DNA of 64,000 nucleotides from Monilinia fructicola (taxonomy: Eukaryota > Ascomycota > Leotiomycetes > Helotiales > Sclerotiniaceae), in NCBI GenBank assembly GCA_008692225.1, contig VICG01000002.1:2649501-2713500 (forward strand). Reading direction: 5' to 3'. Below, piece by piece: positions 56,163 through 64,000 of the stretch. Position numbers and translations under genes: made by a program. The notes beneath the pieces are model-generated. The model was given only the letters and a program-made list of their open reading frames with translations. It ran no database searches and was not told the origin of the DNA. Every line of letters begins with the position of its first letter. The first letter of the stretch is position 1.

Positions 56163-57589
56163 TCTGATGCAGTGATCCGGTGATCGTCACTTAAACAAGT
56201 GATAATGAGCCCATGAGAAGCAAAACAACTATGATGAGAAAATTCTCGAATTGAACATCAATATGTTCCCGGAAGACTTGGTTTCCGGGTTCCATTGACG
56301 AGCTAGTGAAGGCTTGAAGGAAGATGCTCTATCCACATCACATTCCTATTCTAGGAAAGAAATATTGATCAATTATCGGAACGATAGATAATGGGAGAGT
56401 AGGTGGAATCGACAAATATTCACTGCCCAGAGCAGGTCGAGTACCTCTAGCATTGTTCGGCTGAGGCTATATTCAGTTTTCTAGCCGAAAGAACTAGTTG
56501 AAGTATCTAATGATCTGTACATGTTAGCTGAACATCGGAAAGTAGATCATAAAAATATCGGTTACGCCAAGAATTTCAATCATACGAACACGGGTATTGT
56601 CAAACTCGGAAAAATTCATGCCACCATGATGAGTGTATTCAATGCCTGATCTTTAGGCTAGCAGTATCCATGAAGCTTGATCTCACAAAGTAGCCATATC
56701 GACATGATTGGCACGAAATAATCAAACACCAGAACCCGGAATTATTCGACCCGAAATCATCGAGATCTTTGTTGACGAGAGGAACGAATGATTATTTAGA
56801 AGAGAAAGAGTGAATGGAAGCACGAATAAGAGACATTGAAACATTGGAACATCGCACGTTCCGATTACCTCGGCAGGACAACTCTGGACGGGTTTTCACG
56901 ACGGTTATATTTCGACCACTAACGGTTTAGCGTTGATTCTTGTGTTATATGAGGTCATATTTGTGATGTACGGGGTTTGTTCTTTACCCGTCATCGAAGG
57001 AGAACGTCGCGCCACAGGTTGAGGCAACCACCTGGCCGTAACCACCACACGTTACTTACGTTGAATAAAACCACTGCCATGGGTCCATAAGATTCCGGGC
57101 TCTATTATTGATAACCATAGAGCAAGCTCATGGTATGTTTGGTTTATACAGCCCTGCACTGAAGTAGGTTTTATGTAGTACAAGTTGTGATTGTAAGGAC
57201 ATTATCATAAATCATTGGAAGAGCTAGCGCTTTCGTACAATGTACACCAGGCGGATGGATATCTTTCCGATTCTCCCATATTTAGCGAAGGATAAGGCTG
57301 GCCCGACTGAGAAGTAACGTAGTGTGGGAAGCATCTCGATCAGAAGTTACTTCGAATGAGTGACAAGATGCTTCTTCTGGCTCGTTTGGTGGCGCAACTA
57401 AGTTTACATGTATGTCAATATACTTGTACTTTTTTGACAAGGTGATGGGTGGAAATAGATGTGACTTTTATCGTCACTAAAGCGAAGTAGATGGGAAGAT
57501 ATAAAAACTTGCTTTTGCTTCTCGAAAGTTTCCATAACCATTCCTGGAGACTGTCTTCCTTTGCACCTATATCTTTCTTCGTATAAAAC
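56163..57589. other. Intergenic region
   Basis: About 1.4 kb between the Zn2Cys6 gene and the peroxidase gene. No coding region was recognised. It includes the peroxidase promoter. Confidence 0.55.
57500..57506 (+). promoter_or_regulatory. Probable TATA box of the peroxidase gene
   Basis: TATAAAA lies 90 bp upstream of the peroxidase ATG, within a pyrimidine-rich leader. No transcript data support it. Confidence 0.4.
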
Positions 57590-59106
57590 ATGGCTTCAGG
57601 CATTATTTTACTGGCATTTGTGGCATTTTCTATGCTCCCCATACAAATTCTTGCATTCCCTACTATAGCTCTTGAGGCTGCTATCAAAAATCCAGACATC
57701 GCGTCCCTAGCCAAGGCCGAGTATCAGAAACGACATGCTAAGCGTAGTTCGCCCGGATTCAATGCTACTGCTCAAATTATTGACGTATCTGGGGCCCATG
57801 CATTTGTCCCCCCAGGTCCCAACGATTTGGTACGTTCTTATATGCTATGTGAATTGTAAAAGAACGAGAAGATGCTAACGAAAACCTCCTGGCAGAGAGG
57901 ACCTTGCCCTGGCTTAAACGCATTGGCTAACCATAATTTTATCCCTCACAATGGGTTTGCTACGGTTGCGCAATTGGTAAGTGCCAATGAGCAAGTATTT
58001 GGAATGGTAAGAGCATGTTTTGCACTCTCTAATATTTCTGGTTGATGCTAAAGCTTCCAAAATCATAGGGCGCTGATCTTGCCGTCTTTCTCTCCATCTA
58101 CGGCGTCGTCATGGATGGTAACCCAATATCTATCAACCCTGGCTGGAGTATCGGGGGTCCACCTACCCAGGGTCAAAACCTTCTTGGCAATCTTTTTGGC
58201 CTCCTAGGCGCACCTCAAGGACTCATTGGCTCGCACAATAAATACGAAGGCGACACCTCACCCACTCGCGGTGATCTTTTTGTCTACGGGAACTCATGGA
58301 AACTTCAAATTTCACAATTTCAAGAACTGTTTGATCTACAACCTGATGCAGCCACGGCAAATTATGATATTGGGTCATGGCTCAGCTTCGCAACATCACA
58401 TTCGAGAGGAGCATACGCACGAATCCTTATTTCTTCTATGGCCCGTCGTGGGTATGGGTGTTAGTAACGCTGCGCAAAGTTTCATTTTCAGATTTATGGC
58501 CAATCATACGGCAGAATATCCAGAAGGAATATTAGACCAGTTCAATCTGAAGAGCTTTTTTGGAGTTACTGGAGAGAGTAGGCAGTTTGTCAAGAAAGAT
58601 GGCTGGGAGCGCATCCCATTTGGTTGGGGTAAAAGAGCCATCGGTGATGAATATGGCATATTGGAATTCGCAGATGATATTCTATATTTGTATGTCTACC
58701 CATTGCTTTCCCCCTCCCTTTCCATGCCGTCTTATGCTCCAAGCAAATATAGCTAAAACCCCCTTTCTTCTCCTAGCACATCACAATACCCAACACCATC
58801 ACAGTGGGTGGCAATACTGGCACCGTCAACTCCTTTACTCCTATCGACTTTTCAGATCTGACCAGTGGCGTATACGATATACCAACTCTCCTGTCCGGAA
58901 ATAATATAGCCTGTTTCCTCTTACAAAACGCACAATTAACAGCGCCGGATATCTTGAGAGGCTTGTTTGCCGATATTACTGAGCCATTAGGGATCTTGAC
59001 AGAAGTGACCGGCGGATTATTGAGTTCATTGGGTAGTTGCCCGCAGCTTAAGGAGGTCGATGAGACGAAGATGAGCATATTTCCGGGGTCTGGGGCTACT
59101 CTTTGA
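57590..59106 (+). CDS. Secreted heme-thiolate peroxidase (chloroperoxidase family), frame broken
   Basis: A predicted extracellular heme-thiolate haloperoxidase or peroxygenase. Exons are 57590-57829, 57896-58006, 58069-58689 and 58777-59106. A signal peptide opens the protein (MASGIILLAFVAFSMLPIQI). Exon 2 starts RGPCPGLNALANHNFIPHNG, the family hallmark whose Cys is the proximal heme ligand. NPYFFYGP and FRFMANHTAEYPEGILDQF follow family order, and exon 4 has VGGNTGTVNSFTPIDFSDL. In exon 3 the frame breaks at about 58372-58376, between NYDIG and MAQLRNITFE, and at 58440-58445, between FFYGP and VVGMGVSNAA. Each break fits one missing base in a G or C run. A third missing base near 58790 is likely, unless a weaker donor is used. 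The uncorrected frame stops at 58462. The tail is SIFPGSGATL. The locus is either a pseudogene or a low-quality consensus. Confidence 0.8.
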
Positions 59107-62100
59107 GCTGGGGTAGAGTTGACGTCACGGTGTGAATTTGAGCATAACCTGGGAGGTTTGATTGAGGTTTGAGATGGTGTTGCATTTTCCACCATCATGT
59201 GCGGTTACATTTGCAGTTCAGTATTTACTTTTTTTGTATTTTCTGTGGTGATTATTTACTTATTGTACCTAGGGCCCTAGTTTATTTGTCTCCTGTAGTA
59301 TACTGCGCAACTCTCACTAAATACACTCTATATATCATGTATTATCTCTGCCGTTTTCTATCCACGGACAGTATGATCAGTGAGTGACAATGTACACCAA
59401 ACTATTGGGGATTGACAAATCGTACCATATTATGGTATTCGGATAAGGCGGCTCACTAATTACAACTGGCGTCCTTGCATCATCATCAAAACGAAGATTT
59501 CAAACGAAGTTATCTCTTCCACAATGCTATTTGAAAATCACAAAATCAAACGTTGTTATTTCAAATACAGGTAATCATAAGCTCCAGTTGAAATAGTACG
59601 AGGTTTGGCAATTTCAGTCGGAGGAAATTAAAAAAAAAAGATCCCGCAGGACTAGCTTAGCCGAACCCAAGCTAAGCGTTCCCCTGATTTCAAAATCCCC
59701 ACCATCACCGTCATTACCGAAGCTAAAAATGATACTTGGGCTTTTCTTTGTGATACGCCAAAAGTTTCCTTTGCTCTGCATAATACTCGCTCCCGCTGAT
59801 ATTTCGCTCGAGTGGCTCAGCTAATATCGGAATATAGGATTGAGAGTAGAGATGGAGTTGCATAGCAGAAACTCGCAGTAGACAAGATGTGAAAATTCGG
59901 GCAAATGAACCCACCGAAAGAAAACTCTCCGTCCAGGTCAAGGTCTGCGTCACGCAGGCATTATTCCTCTGTGAGCCCAATTCACCACTTTGCAGAAGTG
60001 GTGTCACTTTTGGCGTGGAAGTCGCATACTATAGAATAGATGGATCTCGATGATGTAGATTGGTGCTGGCTGGGATTTGTGGTGTTGTTAGGGATGAGTC
60101 AGATTACAGGAGTTGGAATCCCCATTCTTCGTTGGACAACGGAACGCTGCTACGGGATTGCACATGCATCATCTGCATTATCTGATGTCGGGCGTGACAA
60201 ATTCTCATATACCTGAATGCTCCTATCTAAATCCACCGCAGAGTGATAGTTCAACGTCTTTGTTAAAGCACCGGTCCACCCCAAATCTGCACCCTCAATC
60301 GGCGAGCTGAACTCCCTCGTAATCGCTGTAGCCCAATTTGCCCTAGCTTCTCCTCGTATCATGTTGAGAAGTAGTATTGAGCAGGGAAGTGCCTCGCCCA
60401 ACTCGGAAAGACACGCGTGAAAATTCATCACACGCTGCAGAAATCTAGCACATCCGAGTCCATGTCCAACATACGGCCTCTCTTGCGTCTCTTTGAACGA
60501 CAGAGAGTCCGACTTTCGGTCTTTTGCGGCGGCTTTCCCTCGTGTGCTATTGTGATATGTGATGGATTCATCGGCACGGATGGGGGAGAGAAATGTTGAA
60601 GGTCCCGTGTGTAGAAGTGGTAGGTTGATGGGAGAATATTTGCATTTTCCACACCCGTATCATCGAAGATCTGGATGTGCGGCGTCGAAACATGTCTTCG
60701 GTTTTGTCCCAAAGCTGAGAGATTAGTAAACATGTAGATGTTTGGCTTGTGGTGTGGTGGTATAGTGTGTTTTGTGCGCCGTCCTAATTCTGGATACACT
60801 TAGCAGTAGAACCGCCCATACTATCGGCGCCATAAAGCCTTACAGCCCCTATCTAACCTCGATATCATAAGCTCTCACCGATAAAAGTCCGCCGCAATCC
60901 CCAGGACCAAGATTTCAACCCCAAGGCTTCCTAATCGGGCGCAGAACATGGATCCAGTGTGCCATGTCAATACGAAGAACATAGGGAAGTTCCAATGTGA
61001 CGTTTCAACAGTAGAAAATCGGAAGAGACCGGGCAGCCAAAGTTCAAGCTGCACTTATGTAGCATAAACTAACATACGATAACTCGGATATTCCCCTGGC
61101 CATCATGTTGTCATGACCTTCTTCACCCTTCAAGTTTCTCTTCACCTAGAATATGTGAGACAACAGCACATATGCAGATTCAACCAATTCTAGACTCCAA
61201 GTAATAATCCCACGATACGATTGCCCCCAAACCGACAACCAACGTGACCAAACCGAAGTCTGTTCTTGACCTTGACTTCGTAAATCACTTGTCCAAACTG
61301 ACAAACGAAGAACGCCGCATCTCTCACGAAAACACCTTCACTCAAAAGTATATCCACGACCAATCTCGACAAGAGCCCAAGGATGATCCCGGAAAGCACC
61401 ATCCGTCGTTTCCCATCCTCTCACCGAAAAATCAAAGGGGCTCCAGGATCCCGCGACGAGGTCACGCCAACTTTCACTCCTTCAAAAGAAAGCTACTGTG
61501 CAAATGATCATCTCAAGCTCAACCGCACAAATAAATAACATTAACATCACCAGAGAGACGCAACCCGCGTTCGCACAACACGAGGAAGAAGATCGACGAG
61601 GAAACGAAGACGTGAAGACCGGGGGGGGGGATGGAAATAAAAAACACAGCACCATCGAAATTCCCTCGAGAAACTACCATATCATCTCCACGAAACCTCG
61701 CGGCGCGTGCAGAGATGGGACGACGCGGGCGATGAATATGAATGCCAAGGTGGAAAGAGCGTCAGACGAAGATTATCCATCCTCTCATCCTTTGCCCCGC
61801 CCCAACTACAACACGCGCATCAACCACCGCCGAGGATAAACGCAGCGCGTCCCAACCACCCCCCCATACGATCTCTTCCTCCTCTTTTTCCCCTTTCCTT
61901 GACTTGCTCAATGCCATAATCTGATCAAATGCAACTTCCCTGATCCCATCTTCCACCTCCCACCTTCCACCTACAATACCCACAGACCCAGACCCAAAAG
62001 CCTACACCGCTCCACCGCTCCACAGCACCATATACTATTTATTTCTTACCCTCCCCCCTATCATTATCACAAACATCGCCACAAAACATCATCCCTCCCT

Positions 62101-62860
62101 CCATCCAACCACCCACCCCCCTAAACCACCATGCCCCCTCGCCCTCCCCTTATCTAACCCTCTTAGAACCCAACATCCAAACATCCAAACATTCACCCAT
62201 GCAAACATCCCCCTCCCCTTCTCCCCCCTCCCCCCAAAAAGCGCTCGTTCCAAATTCACCACCTCACTTCACTTCACTTTATTTCACCTTTACTTTACCT
62301 TACTCTGCCTCTACCTACCTACCTACCTTACTTCCCTTTCCTCTATCGTATCGTATCGTATCGCACTACACCGTATCGAATTACACAACCCCACACGCAT
62401 CCCTTCGGCGAAAACGTGTACGAGGCCAATCAATAAAGGGTATTGAATATTCCGAGATATTAATAGATGATAGACGAGATAATCAAGGGGGGCCTAGCGT
62501 TGGGGATACGGGGGATAGATGGATGTAGAGGGGATGTGCGATTGAAGCGATGGGAAGGGAGGTGGGTAGGATTATTGAATGGCAAGTCGTGTTTCATGGC
62601 GTTGATAGAGGGGTAAAGAAAGGTGTTACTACCATATCCCAATGACTATCAAAGACGGATCGTCAATTGTAATTCTTCTCTGTTTAGAAAATATCTCTAA
62701 AAAGTAGCAAATCAAAAAGCTCTTCAAAATATATCTCGCTATCTAATTTTCCAATAACAGGACTGATATACGAGTTCAAGTCGTATATGGGTGTATCTAA
62801 GTCGCAATAAAGCAAACACCGGGAGATTCAAGACAAAACCAGATGCATTTAAGCATCATC
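59107..62860. other. Gene-poor region between convergent genes
   Basis: About 3.8 kb downstream of both the peroxidase and the UDP-galactopyranose mutase genes. On the minus strand, overlapping open frames at 60428-60799 and 60150-60431 might be parts of one small broken gene: a basic segment RSKRRKRGRMLDMDSDVLDF, then MNFHACLSELGEALPCSILL. No family was recognised. The stretch 61850-62340 is C/T-rich with CTACC and TCGTA repeats. Confidence 0.5.

Positions 62861-64000
<1,140 letters not shown>

Noticed and set aside
58463..58497. An intron (GTGGGT...TTCAG, 44 nt) that could bypass a peroxidase frame break
   Set aside because: It would join FFYGPS to FMANHTA in frame, but it would delete the conserved NAAQSFIFRF segment that reads openly across the same bases. 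A missing base explains the data better.

Overview
The window looks like chromosomal DNA of a filamentous ascomycete (Pezizomycotina, possibly Leotiomycetes; the class is a guess). The evidence is short 44-130 nt GT-AG introns with CTAAC/CTAAT branch sites, fungal gene families (Zn2Cys6 regulator, heme-thiolate peroxidase, UDP-galactopyranose mutase, allantoicase), abundant microsatellites between genes, and AT-rich transposon remnants carrying C-to-T and G-to-A decay typical of repeat-induced point mutation (RIP).

Left half (1-30 kb), mostly conserved single-copy genes: the N-terminal 1,303 codons of a tandem-PAS sensor protein, probably a hybrid histidine kinase (1-3911, minus); an M13 neprilysin-like metallopeptidase (10406-13122, plus); a TBC Rab-GAP (14819-17588, minus); an ankyrin plus DIL-domain protein (21606-24166, minus); allantoicase (24608-25977, minus); and a cytochrome b561 membrane protein (28789-29695, plus). 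Wide intergenic spaces hold microsatellites, minisatellites and three transposon relics: an 841-bp near-complete palindrome with TA-flanked ends, a RIP-decayed Tc1/mariner copy, and inside it a 143-bp solo LTR with a 5-bp target duplication.

Middle (30-48 kb), gene-poor: simple-sequence arrays, a decayed Rossmann-fold (NmrA-like) pseudogene, a 253-bp MITE with perfect 37-bp inverted repeats, and one intact low-complexity nuclear-type protein gene (40233-41846, plus) with a predicted GC-AG intron.

Right part (48-64 kb), accessory genes: a secreted SGNH/GDSL hydrolase, a LovD/EstB-like serine acyltransferase or esterase, a Zn2Cys6 transcription factor and a secreted chloroperoxidase-type heme-thiolate peroxidase, all on the plus strand. 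They are followed by the 3' part of UDP-galactopyranose mutase on the minus strand. The four plus-strand genes could be a small co-regulated accessory set, but no PKS, NRPS or terpene backbone gene lies in the window.

Several right-hand genes carry single-base indels without matching damage to conserved residues: b561 one, LovD-like one, peroxidase two or three, mutase four. The long genes on the left carry none. This points to consensus errors toward one end of the contig or, less likely for the conserved mutase, recent gene decay.
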